Source: Chitinophagaceae bacterium (lineage in GTDB: Bacteria; Bacteroidota; Bacteroidia; Chitinophagales; Chitinophagaceae). Taken from it: 64,000 nucleotides of DNA. Below the pieces are notes generated by a model. It was not told the origin of the DNA, searched no databases, and saw nothing but the letters and a program-made list of their open reading frames with translations. Where the stretch lies: NCBI GenBank assembly GCA_016710165.1, contig JADJLJ010000001.1, forward strand, positions 558,001-622,000, given 5' to 3'. Of this stretch, positions 45,892-55,325 are shown in pieces (the stretch's first letter is position 1; the number at the start of each line of letters is the position of its first letter). A program made the position numbers and the translations under genes.

Positions 45892-47166
45892 CTATGCAGT
45901 TTTATTTTTATTCTCCCGGTAAAATTCTTTGAATATCAGCCGCAGGTTCTGGTCGTAGGTAAGATAATTATACAACCAGTTGCTGAATACAAAGAAGCGG
46001 TTCTTCACACCCAGTATCAGCATCAGGTGCAGCCCCATCCATATCATCCAGGCAAAGAACCCGCCGAAGTGCAGTTTAGGCCTGGGCACATCCACCACTG
46101 CCAGGTTCCGGCCAACGGTTGCCATGCTTCCTTTATCCTTGTAAGTAAATTCTTTCTTTTGTTTACCCCCGTTGCCCATCCTAAAATTCTTTACCAGCAG
46201 GTCCGCCATCTGCATGGCAACCGGCGCTACCTGCGGATGACCATCGGGCCAGGCCGGTTCTTCCATAAACGCTACATCGCCGATGGCATAAATATCTTCA
46301 AAACCATTTACCTGGCAATACCTGTTCACTTTGATACGGTTGCCCCTGGCGATCATATCTCCTTTAATTCCTTCAGGAACATTTCCTTTGATACCGGCCG
46401 CCCAGATCAGCATGGCCGTTTCAATGCTGTCTCCATTCTGAAGTATGGCTGTTTTACCATCGTACGATTTCAACAGGGTATTCGTTAAAACAGTAACTCC
46501 CAGGTTCTCCAGGTACTTCTGCGATTGCACACCCGACCGCTTACTCATGGCAGCCAGCGTCCGGCCCGTTCCTTCCAGCAGGTAGATATTCATCTTTGAA
46601 AAATCAAGTTCGGGATAGTCCTTTGGCAACACAAAACGTTTCATATCAGCAATGGCACCGCTCAGTTCCACGCCCGTTGGCCCGGCACCCACGATCACAA
46701 TATTCATCAGCCGTTTCAATTCAATTCCGGAGTTCACGTGCAGGGCATCTTCAAAATTGTGTATCAGCCGGTGGCGCAGTTGCAGTGCTTCCACCGTACT
46801 CTTCATGGGAAATGCATTTTCCTTCAGCACGTCATTGCCGAAGAAATTGGTATCGGCCCCGGTGGCGATCACCAGCGCATCAAATTCAAAATCACCGGTA
46901 TCGGTGATCACTTTTTTTTCGTCCGGTTTTATTGCCTGCACTTCCGCCATACGAAAACGGATGTTCCTGCTTTTCTGAAACACTTTCCGGAGTGGAAATG
47001 AGATATTGCTGGCATCCAGCCCGGCCGTAGCCACCTGGTAAAACAAGGGCTGAAACTGGTGGTAATTGAACCGGTCAATGAGGGTAATATCAAAACCGGG
47101 CTTATTGCTGAGTTTACGTGCCAGCCTTAGCCCGCCAAAGCCGCCACCCAATATTACAAGTTTCAT
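45892..47166 (-). CDS. ndh: Type II NADH:quinone oxidoreductase (NDH-2)
   Basis: The protein has 424 residues from ATG 47166 (MKLVILGGGFGGLRLARKLS). Two dinucleotide motifs are present: VILGGGFGGLRLA (FAD) and IVIVGAGPTGVELSG (NADH), with the conserved YHQFQPLFYQVATAGL and IYAIGDVAFMEEPAWPDGHP between. The C-terminus has hydrophobic and amphipathic membrane-binding segments (MIWMGLHLMLILGVKNRFFV). It transfers electrons from NADH to menaquinone without pumping protons, on the inner face of the membrane. Confidence 0.93.
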   Translation of the reverse strand: MKLVILGGGFGGLRLARKLSNKPGFDITLIDRFNYHQFQPLFYQVATAGLDASNISFPLRKVFQKSRNIRFRMAEVQAIKPDEKKVITDTGDFEFDALVIATGADTNFFGNDVLKENAFPMKSTVEALQLRHRLIHNFEDALHVNSGIELKRLMNIVIVGAGPTGVELSGAIADMKRFVLPKDYPELDFSKMNIYLLEGTGRTLAAMSKRSGVQSQKYLENLGVTVLTNTLLKSYDGKTAILQNGDSIETAMLIWAAGIKGNVPEGIKGDMIARGNRIKVNRYCQVNGFEDIYAIGDVAFMEEPAWPDGHPQVAPVAMQMADLLVKNFRMGNGGKQKKEFTYKDKGSMATVGRNLAVVDVPRPKLHFGGFFAWMIWMGLHLMLILGVKNRFFVFSNWLYNYLTYDQNLRLIFKEFYRENKNKTA

Positions 47167-47251
47167 GTGTTGCCATTTACGGTACAAATGTATGTATTTT
47201 CAATAATTTTTGAAAATTTAAGAAATTAAATTTTCACGGGCCGGGGAGCAT

Positions 47252-47279
47252 AAAAAAAGCAGCTTACAAAGTAAGCTGC
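47252..47279 (-). terminator. Rho-independent terminator
   Basis: 9-bp stem GCAGCTTAC/GTAAGCTGC (47259-47267 and 47271-47279), loop AAA. A T7 tract follows on the minus strand (47258-47252). It ends the PorP/SprF-like transcript. Confidence 0.9.
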
Positions 47280-47304
47280 CCAACAAAAACTAAACGCCTG
47301 AGAA

Positions 47305-48204
47305 TTATTTTTTAGAAAAATTGTAACGGAGCAATACCTCGTGGGCATCGGCACCGTTATCAAAACTGCTGATCGGGGAGATATAGTTATCATAGGCATA
47401 ACCAAGGGTAAGTTTCTTACCAATGTTCACGCCGGCAGATAACATAAAACTCTGGTGGGACCGGTAACCCCCGCCAAACCAAAACAGTTCATTAAATTCC
47501 ACCCGGGCGCCCAGTTGGTAATTCAAAGGAGCGTTAGGCAAATATATTAAGAGGACATTTGGAGTAATAACGGTTGTTCCGTCCACGTACCAGTTGTAGA
47601 GGCCATGCAGGTAATAATGCCTGTACAATCTTGCTTCTTCATTCCGGGTAAGGTTGCCGCTGTAAAAGTCCAGTTTCGACTGCACCAGCTGTGAAACTGA
47701 GGCGCCCACCTGAACTTTTTTGCTGGTATAGGAAAACCCAAAGCCGGCATCGTATTTAAAACGGTTATCGCTGGATCCCAGGACCGGGTCGGAACCCAGG
47801 GCTTCCGTAAGTTTTCCTTTATCAATGGCATATTGCTGGAGCCTGTTCTCAATGCCGATGGAAAACACACTTCCGTTATTACCACGGATATGTTTTGCCA
47901 GCATCAGTGAAATACCTGTCCTGGAAGTAGGCCCGGTCTTATCGTTATAAACAACGGCCCCCACCCCCATTCCAAACTTAGGTACATCAAATGAACCAAA
48001 AAGGGTGGCGGTCTTCGGGCTGCCGCTGATGCCTGACCACTGGCTGCGGTAACTCAGCCCGATGCTGCTGTTCTCCTGCGTTCCGGCCACAGAAGGGTTG
48101 TGGATCATCCCCTGCAGGTCGTACATGGATGATGTTTGTAACTGCTGTGCATTTGATACCGATGCAATACCGGCAAAAAAGGCGATCAATAATTTATATT
48201 TCAT
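47305..48204 (-). CDS. PorP/SprF family type IX secretion membrane protein
   Basis: The protein has 299 residues with a signal peptide (MKYKLLIAFFAGIASVSNAQ). The beta-barrel pattern opens with the family signature YDLQGMIHNPSVAGTQENSS and FSYRSQWSGI-like LSYRSQWSGISGSP, and ends in LLRYNFSKK with a C-terminal aromatic. SprF-type proteins accompany individual SprB-like adhesins and help them leave the cell by the T9SS or anchor them. It follows the YCF48-type T9SS protein by 19 bp in one operon, the classical adhesin-SprF pairing. Confidence 0.92.
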   Translation of the reverse strand: MKYKLLIAFFAGIASVSNAQQLQTSSMYDLQGMIHNPSVAGTQENSSIGLSYRSQWSGISGSPKTATLFGSFDVPKFGMGVGAVVYNDKTGPTSRTGISLMLAKHIRGNNGSVFSIGIENRLQQYAIDKGKLTEALGSDPVLGSSDNRFKYDAGFGFSYTSKKVQVGASVSQLVQSKLDFYSGNLTRNEEARLYRHYYLHGLYNWYVDGTTVITPNVLLIYLPNAPLNYQLGARVEFNELFWFGGGYRSHQSFMLSAGVNIGKKLTLGYAYDNYISPISSFDNGADAHEVLLRYNFSKK

Positions 48205-48223
48205 GATTATGGTTATTAATTAA

Positions 48224-51200
48224 TTATCTTAAAATGGTTACATCTCCTTTTACCGGTATGGTATTGCCATTAATGAGGCGATACTGGATCGAATAGTAAT
48301 AGGTGCCGTCCGGAACAGGTTTACCCTTGTACTTTCCATCCCAGTCGTTGTTATAATTCTCATTGCTGTATACCAGTTCGCCGTAACGGTTAAACACTTT
48401 TACAATGATCTGCTGGCTGCAGGATGCCCCGTTGGTAACCAGCCACCTGTCGTTGATGCCATCCCCGTTTGGTGTAAAGGCGCTCATCACTTTGATGCAA
48501 TACGGGATCACGGTCACCAGGACATCATCGCTTCCGATACAACCATTGGCATCGGTAACGGTTAACGTGTAGTTTGTGGTAGCGGGAGGTTTAACCCATA
48601 CGTTGTATGTACCGGCGCCATGCAAAACAGCCGGGGTCCATGCAATGGATGTTACGCTGCTTGCAGCGCTGCTTCCCTGCAGTAAAGCATCGTAACCCTG
48701 CACGATGGTCTTATCAGGTCCTGCATTAACAGAAGGCACAGGACGGACCGGAACGGTCACGGACTTTGTCATTATGCCGCAGAAGATATCCCGGATGGTT
48801 ATTGTTTTAGCACCTGGTGTTAAACCTGTGAATGTATTGGATGACTGGAATGGTCCGCCATTGATGCTGTATGTATACGGTGCAATACCACCGGTTGCCT
48901 GGAGAGTGATGGAACCCTGTGCTGCGTTGGCACAGCTGGAAACAATTGTTTCGGTTGCATTCACATTAATATTTGCAGGATTGCCATACTCCATGATTGG
49001 GGCCCCCGTTATATTCACACCCGTAACAAATAATTTCCGGTTGGTAATAGATACCCCGGCAGGAACCGTTTTGGGGGCAAAGGCTGCGGTTTCAAATATA
49101 CAACCGGTTGGCGGAGCCTCAAATGTCCAGGTGGCTCCTCCATTGGTGGTCTTAACCATAACACCCGGCGTCATGACATACCCATTATTCGCATCATGCA
49201 TCACGATCGCGTTTAAGTTACCCACCCCCAATGCCGGGATATTCCCGGTAATATTTGTCCAGGTGGCACCGCCATCCGTGGTTTTAATTACTACTTTTCT
49301 TGGAAAACCATTACCTACCAGGAATACTGTGTTTGCATCCAGTGCGTACATATCCCGGTAAGAGATCTGGGGTGTTACACCCGGGCTTGGCAAGGGCAAT
49401 TTATTCCAGGTTATCCCGCCATCGGTGGTCTTATAAATAGTATCCCTGCTGCCGGCTGCATAACCAACCAGGCGGGTAGGGAATTCAATATCAGAAATAT
49501 TCGGAGCCAATGTTCCAACCGGGAAACCGCTGTAAACACTCCAGGTTGCCCCGGCATTAACGGACCGGAATATCTTGGAGGTCCTGGAGGCCGAGGGAAC
49601 AGAAAAAGTACTATAACCAACTGCCCAGATACTGTCCCTGCCAACGGTGGCCAGGTCATTCATTTGTACAAGCGGATCTGTATAAATGGGATCTAATGTG
49701 GGCGTGGCAGGAGGCGCCACATTCATATCCGGAGAATAATATATGGTGCCGTTGCTTACGGCAAAGTAAGCCTGCGAAGGATTTGAATTCCGGTACGAAA
49801 ACCCATTGATGCTGTAGAATGAATTGACGAAATCAAGCCGGGTCCTGTCCCACCAGGTCTTACCGCCGTCGGTTGTTACATTGATGTTTCCGCTCCCGGT
49901 GGCAACGCCATTATTACAATCGGCAAATTCCATTTTAGTAAACGCAGCGCCTAACGGAACCGTTACATAATTACTGTTCCACCCGGGGCCACCTGGCATG
50001 GAATCGGCAACAACACCCAGCGAACCCATTGATAAGAATTTACCGTTTGGAGCAATATCAAGTGCCCATACCCCATTATTGCTGTAATTCTTTCCGGGAG
50101 GCAGGCTTCTCGATTCCTTCCAGTTTCTGCCGGTGTCAACCGAGATCCACATCCGGGCAAAATTACCGTTTGCTACAAGCGTACCATTACTTGTTCTTCT
50201 GATCTGGTAAGGATTGGACGCCAATAAAACCTGCGGGTTAGGGATCGGTGGTCCGGCATTGGGCCCGCCGGTTGGCGGGAACGGATAATTCAACACTTCG
50301 TATTTTCCTTTTCCAGTGCACCCGATGCATTCACATTGGGTGTGTTATGCGAAACACCTGTTTGAACCCTTACCACGGTATTGTTATTGAACGACATCAA
50401 CACTACCATCGTATCATTGATGATGTTCATGGCCCGGTATGTCTGGGCGGCAGGAGTAATGTTTCCGAACCCGGTGGTACAGGTAACCGTATTGGTATTT
50501 ATCCCCGTATAGCCGATCCGTTCCTTGCTTATTGAATAGTCCGTTAAAATACCGTTTTGAAATTTCCACAGCAAAGCAGCGGTATGCGCCCCGGTGGTTA
50601 AGTTACCGGTGCTGGGTAAACAGGTAGCTGCAACAGCATTGGCACTCACCCGGGGAAATAAAGGGCTTCCCGTACCGCAGATATACCCGATGCCATTGGG
50701 TAAAAATTCGATCCGCTGAATTTCCTCCATTTTAGCATCTAATGGCAAAAGCACCGATGGAATATTTACATTGTTGATATAGCCGGCACGGGTTACCCCA
50801 TTAACTGGCGGAGCAGCAATGGAATCCCAGGTAGAACCGCCATTCAGCGTAAAATACAGTTTGGGCAGCGAGTCAGTGGTATTGTTATATTGCCCGCCTA
50901 TGTATCCTTTGTTTGCATCTACAAACCAGCAGGTATTTATATTTTTTGCATTGGCATAAAGCGGAGTGTTTACAAAACTCCAGGTAACACCAGCATCTGT
51001 GGTTTTAGCCATAACACCGGGGCTACCAACAGCATAAGCAATAGTGGATGTTACAAAATGTACATCCAGGAAACTGGCTTTAGCAGTTAACCCAGCCGGG
51101 TTTGTAAATGTAAATACACCATAGGTCCAGTTTAAACCGCCGTCCGTGGTTTTGGCAATACCCCCGTCCGATCCGACAGCAATCGCAGTATTATTATCAA

Positions 51201-51363
51201 AAAAATCCACATCCAGTACCGTAAACCCGAATTGCTGGGGGTTACTGAACTTCCAGTCTGTTGTATTGAATTTGCTGGTCTGTGCAAATGAGATCGTTGA
51301 AGAAATGGAGATCAATATTAAAAGGAGATAATACTGAAATTTCCCGCTGCAGTGCTTGTTCAT
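48224..51363 (-). CDS. YCF48/BNR-repeat secreted protein with gliding-type C-terminus, frameshifted in this sequence
   Basis: ATG 51363 gives a signal peptide ending SFAQ. The beta-propeller repeats AKTTDGGLNWT, AKTTDAGVTWS, YKTTDGGITWN and VKTTNGGATWTF resemble the YCF48/photosystem II assembly-type fold. The first frame stops at 50290. One added A in the AAAA at 50312-50309 joins it (ALEKGKYEVLNYPFPPTGG) to the second frame, giving 1046 residues. C-terminally SAFTPNGDGINDRWLVTNG and VFNRYGELVYSNENY form the CHU_C gliding motility/T9SS domain. It is probably a surface adhesin exported with the PorP/SprF-like protein encoded 19 bp downstream. Confidence 0.85.
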
Positions 51364-51431
51364 TTTGGTTATCTTTTATGTTTTGCTATAAATGAGAGGG
51401 CAATGTTACTGCGATATGAAAGCAGCATTTG

Positions 51432-51445
51432 TAGAATTAATTCTA
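51432..51445. promoter_or_regulatory. 14-bp palindrome in the divergent adhesin intergenic region
   Basis: TAGAATTAATTCTA is a perfect palindrome in the 117-bp gap between two large divergent T9SS protein genes. It could be a shared operator, but a palindrome of this length is expected a few times by chance in 64 kb. Confidence 0.3.
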
Positions 51446-51480
51446 TTCGCTTTGATCAGCGGGTTTCAGAATATTGTACC

Positions 51481-54400
51481 ATGAAAGGAAGTATCTGCAA
51501 CCGTCTGTTCGCATTCATAGCCTGTTTTTTTACTTGTTTGTCGTTAACTGCTCAGGATAAATCCAACAGGGGAAAAGAATTCTGGCTGGGATATGGATTT
51601 CACTGGATCTTCTTAAATTCTGATAACGGGGGGGTAATTCCACTCAATGGCCAGGATATGGCTCTTTATATAAGTGCAGAACAGGCCGCTGTTGTTACGG
51701 TCTCAATCAATGGAACTTCCTGGTCGCAAACCGTGAATATTCCCGCAAACAGTGTGGATGCATCCATTGTGATCCCTAAAGCAGGAGCCAATGATGCCCG
51801 TTTACTTACCGATGGATTATCTACGAAAGGAATTCATATAGTGAGCGATGTACCTGTGGCGGTATATGCACATGTTTACGTGACCCAGGGTTCAGGTGCC
51901 ACGATGCTGATGCCGGTTGAAACCTATGGATACTCTTACTATTCCATCAATTACAGCCAGGCAACGTCCAATTCTCCGTTACCAATAATAAATCCTACCA
52001 CAGCCAATGGCCCTGATTGGTATTCGTGGTTCTATGTAGTTGCCTCAGAAGATAATACGAGAGTGGAGATCGTACCCGCTGATTCAACCAAAAACGGATG
52101 GCTTCCCGGCCAAACGTATACGGTCAATCTTAACAAAGGGGAAATATATAACGTGTTCGGCAAAATGGTGGCCGGTAATAGCCAGGCCTGGGCCGCCAGT
52201 AAAGACATGACAGGAAGTAAAATAAAATCGGTTGTGGGAGCAGACGGCAACTGTCATCCCATCGCTTTTTTTTCCGGTTCTGGCGGCATCCGGATATGCC
52301 GGGGCGATGGCGGTGAATACATGCAGCAACAGGTATTTCCGGCGCAGGCATGGGGCACCCGGTACCTCACTTATCACACGATCAATAATACCAATACCGA
52401 TATCCTGGAAACAAACCGAAATTATTACCGGGTCTGCGTTTCTGATCCATCGGCTGTTGTAAGAAGGAACGGAGTTGTACTTACGGGCCTGATCAAAAAT
52501 TTCTATTACGAATTCCAGGATTCAACCGGGGGGGATTATATAGAATCGGATAAACCGGTATTGGTTTCCCAATACACAGTCAATGAAAATCAGTGCTGGA
52601 ATTTTCCAACAACCACCCCAGCCCCACCCTCCAATGGTGATCCCGAAATGTTTTACCTGAGCCCGATCGAACAGGGTCAGAAATCAGTCCGGTTATTTGC
52701 CAGCAGGCAATCGCCTGCCATCGCGTATGTATATACAAACATAATTCTGCCAACAGCGGGTGTTGCTTCGTTAAGAGTGGATGGTGCCGCCCTCCCGGCG
52801 TCGCAAATAATTCCCCATCCCAATTACCCTTCTTATTCGGTTGCCCTTGCCCGGTTTATCGGACCGGCGGCACAACATACCATCACCAGTGATTCTGCAT
52901 TGAATGCCACCATATATGGTTTGGGTAATTATGAAAGCTATGGATACAATGCAGGTACCCTTATCAATAACCTGAACCATTACAGTGCGATCAGGAACAC
53001 ATTCAATACTTCGGGCAATATCGATACATTCACCTGCCCAAAAACACCCGTACGGCTATTTGTAAAACTGGGTTACCAGGCTACGGCTATCAGCTGGAGA
53101 CTGAGCCAGGTAACAGGTATCACGCCCAATACAGATTCCATTATCAACAATCCAGTGCCGTTTGCCACGGAACAGATCAATGGCCGGACCTACTATGTAT
53201 ATACTCTGCAGCAGGATTTTACTTTTGCTAACCCCGGAACATATAACATACCGGTAAGCTACTCGGCGGCTGTAATTGAAAATTGCAGCCAGACTGAATA
53301 TGCATCTGTAAAAGTGGTGGTAAAAGCCGGGCCACTGGCCGATTTCACGATCCCGTCCGCCTGCCCCAATCAATCCATCGTGCTTACAGGAACATCCGTA
53401 CCCGGTACATTTAATCTTACCAGCTACCTGTGGAATTTCCCCGATGGTACTACACAAACCACCGTTAATGCAACAAAATCATTCCCGGCAATTGGCAGTT
53501 ATAATGTACGCTACCGTATCTATGCCGATAATGGTTGTGCAGGCGATACCACCAAAGCAGTGGTCATCGGCAGCCCCGTAAACCTGTCTGTTCAGGTTGC
53601 AGGAAAAGCCTGTGCAGATAGTGTGTTCACATTTACTTCATCTGTACCGCCAAATGCCGGTAATCCACCTGGCTGGTATTGGGATTTTGGAGATGGCAAT
53701 TCAACCACAATCACCAACAACAACAGCGTTACACACAGTTATACGGCACTGGCAGCAACCAGAACAGTAAGACATGCAGTAAGTTTTACAACAGGATGCG
53801 GAACAGATACGGTTCAATACATCATCCCGGCCATTAATAACAACCCAGCCGCTTCCTTCAGTTTTCTGCCGGATACGCTTTGTGAAAATAAGCCGGTACA
53901 ATTCAATTCAACGCTCACAGGCATCAGTTCCTGGCTATGGAATTTCGGGAACGGCAGCAGTATTGCAGCGCCGCCGCTGCAACATACTTTCAATGGTGCA
54001 GGGTCATTCAATGTGAGCCTGGTAGTGACAGATGCAAACGGATGCGGTTCCTTGCCGGCTACCGGTATCGTGGCCATTAATCCGGCACCGCCCATCAATG
54101 CAGGGCCGGATAAATATTTCCGCATCGGATCCTCGGTCACCTTGGATGCAACCATTTCCAACCCGGGGAATCATAGTTTTGTATGGACGCCGACCACATT
54201 CCTGAACCTGGCAAACATACTGAACCCCGTTGCCACCCCCGACAGGAAAATGACCTATACCGTACTGGCAAGGGATAACATGACCCATTGTTCGAACAGC
54301 GACAGCGTAGTGGTAAAGCCGATCGGTATTGTACAGATTCCAAATGCCTTCACACCAAATAATGATGGAAAGAATGACCTGTTCAAAGTACTGGGAACGG

Positions 54401-54603
54401 AACTGGTCACACAATTCAACCTGAAAATATTCAACCGCTATGGCCAGGTTGTTTTTGAAACCAGCGACAAGAACACCGGATGGGACGGGAAGGTAAAAGG
54501 CAATGAGATGCCCGGCGGGGGCTTCGTTTATATTCTTACCTACAGCGCACCCAATTACCCGGTCGTACAGGTTGAAAAAGGAAGTTTTGTACTGATCAGG
54601 TAG
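51481..54603 (+). CDS. Large IgGFc-type/PKD surface protein with gliding-type C-terminal domain
   Basis: The protein has 1040 residues. ATG 51481 is chosen because it opens the signal peptide (MKGSICNRLFAFIACFFTCL, ending LTAQ). An N-terminal domain of about 500 residues is paralogous to that at 1-3210: RGKEFWLGYGFHWIF, ARLLTDGLSTKGIHIVSDVP, VYAHVYVTQGSGATMLMPVE, ESYGYNAGTLINNLNHY. Three PKD-type domains follow (YLWNFPDGTT, WYWDFGDGNS, WLWNFGNGSS). At the end IPNAFTPNNDGKNDLFKVLG and KIFNRYGQVVFETSDKNTGW make the CHU_C/T9SS domain. It is divergent from the YCF48 adhesin and followed by a regulator and sensor pair. It is probably a secreted cell-surface binding protein. Confidence 0.9.
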   Translation: MKGSICNRLFAFIACFFTCLSLTAQDKSNRGKEFWLGYGFHWIFLNSDNGGVIPLNGQDMALYISAEQAAVVTVSINGTSWSQTVNIPANSVDASIVIPKAGANDARLLTDGLSTKGIHIVSDVPVAVYAHVYVTQGSGATMLMPVETYGYSYYSINYSQATSNSPLPIINPTTANGPDWYSWFYVVASEDNTRVEIVPADSTKNGWLPGQTYTVNLNKGEIYNVFGKMVAGNSQAWAASKDMTGSKIKSVVGADGNCHPIAFFSGSGGIRICRGDGGEYMQQQVFPAQAWGTRYLTYHTINNTNTDILETNRNYYRVCVSDPSAVVRRNGVVLTGLIKNFYYEFQDSTGGDYIESDKPVLVSQYTVNENQCWNFPTTTPAPPSNGDPEMFYLSPIEQGQKSVRLFASRQSPAIAYVYTNIILPTAGVASLRVDGAALPASQIIPHPNYPSYSVALARFIGPAAQHTITSDSALNATIYGLGNYESYGYNAGTLINNLNHYSAIRNTFNTSGNIDTFTCPKTPVRLFVKLGYQATAISWRLSQVTGITPNTDSIINNPVPFATEQINGRTYYVYTLQQDFTFANPGTYNIPVSYSAAVIENCSQTEYASVKVVVKAGPLADFTIPSACPNQSIVLTGTSVPGTFNLTSYLWNFPDGTTQTTVNATKSFPAIGSYNVRYRIYADNGCAGDTTKAVVIGSPVNLSVQVAGKACADSVFTFTSSVPPNAGNPPGWYWDFGDGNSTTITNNNSVTHSYTALAATRTVRHAVSFTTGCGTDTVQYIIPAINNNPAASFSFLPDTLCENKPVQFNSTLTGISSWLWNFGNGSSIAAPPLQHTFNGAGSFNVSLVVTDANGCGSLPATGIVAINPAPPINAGPDKYFRIGSSVTLDATISNPGNHSFVWTPTTFLNLANILNPVATPDRKMTYTVLARDNMTHCSNSDSVVVKPIGIVQIPNAFTPNNDGKNDLFKVLGTELVTQFNLKIFNRYGQVVFETSDKNTGWDGKVKGNEMPGGGFVYILTYSAPNYPVVQVEKGSFVLIR

Positions 54604-54687
54604 TTTTAAAAGGAGAATAAATTCTACAAACCACAGCAATAAATTACAGAACTTTACCAGTTGAACAAAGGAAACAGAGAAACAAGG

Positions 54688-55296
54688 ATGCAACCAAAAA
54701 TACTGATAGCAGACGATCACAGCATGATACGCAAAGGACTTAAACTGCACATGCAGCTTACCCTTGGCTATACCGATATTCATGAAGTAGCTACCTGCAA
54801 TGACCTGATGAAGGAACTGGTAAAGAATAAATACACGCACCTGGTGCTGGATATTATTCTATCAGACGGAAGTACCCTGGAAGTGATCCCCAACATCCGC
54901 CGGGTATATCCCGACCTGCGCATCCTTATTTTTTCGATGCAGCCCGCCGAAATATACGGGGAGGCGCTGAAGCAATACGGGATCAATCACTACATGTCGA
55001 AAGCCATTGGCGAGGAAGAAATGATACAGGAACTGCAGAAGTTCCTGCACAATGAAGAACCGGTAAGGCGCAACAATATCCAGCACCACGACAATCCCTT
55101 TACCAGCCTGGCGCCGCGGGAACTGGAGATACTCCATTATATACTCAAAGGCATTGGCACCAAGGAAATTGCCGATACGCTCAACCTGAAGATGAACACC
55201 ATCTCCACCATCAAAACCCGCATCTTCGAAAAAACAACGGCGGGCAACATCAAGGAACTGATGGAACTGGCCACCCTCTATAATGTGAATTATTGA
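54688..55296 (+). CDS. LuxR/NarL-type response regulator
   Basis: The protein has 202 residues from ATG 54688 (preceded by AACAAGG). The receiver domain has ILIADDH near the start, phospho-acceptor Asp55 in LVLDIILSD and Lys105 in YMSKAI. The C-terminal helix-turn-helix (LAPRELEILHYILKGIGTKE, IADTLNLKMNTISTIKTRIF) is of the LuxR/NarL type. It lies 29 bp upstream of the sensor kinase gene and is doubtless its partner. The target genes are unknown, but the adhesin gene directly upstream is a candidate. Confidence 0.93.
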   Translation: MQPKILIADDHSMIRKGLKLHMQLTLGYTDIHEVATCNDLMKELVKNKYTHLVLDIILSDGSTLEVIPNIRRVYPDLRILIFSMQPAEIYGEALKQYGINHYMSKAIGEEEMIQELQKFLHNEEPVRRNNIQHHDNPFTSLAPRELEILHYILKGIGTKEIADTLNLKMNTISTIKTRIFEKTTAGNIKELMELATLYNVNY

Positions 55297-55325
55297 GCAG
55301 GAAGCAGTAACTTGGTTATTGCAAT

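Noticed and set aside
45535..46488. 317-codon open frame on the plus strand
   Set aside because: It is antisense to the NDH-2 and DUF2071 genes, whose motifs are unmistakable; its translation shows no domain and has skewed His/Gln/Pro composition.
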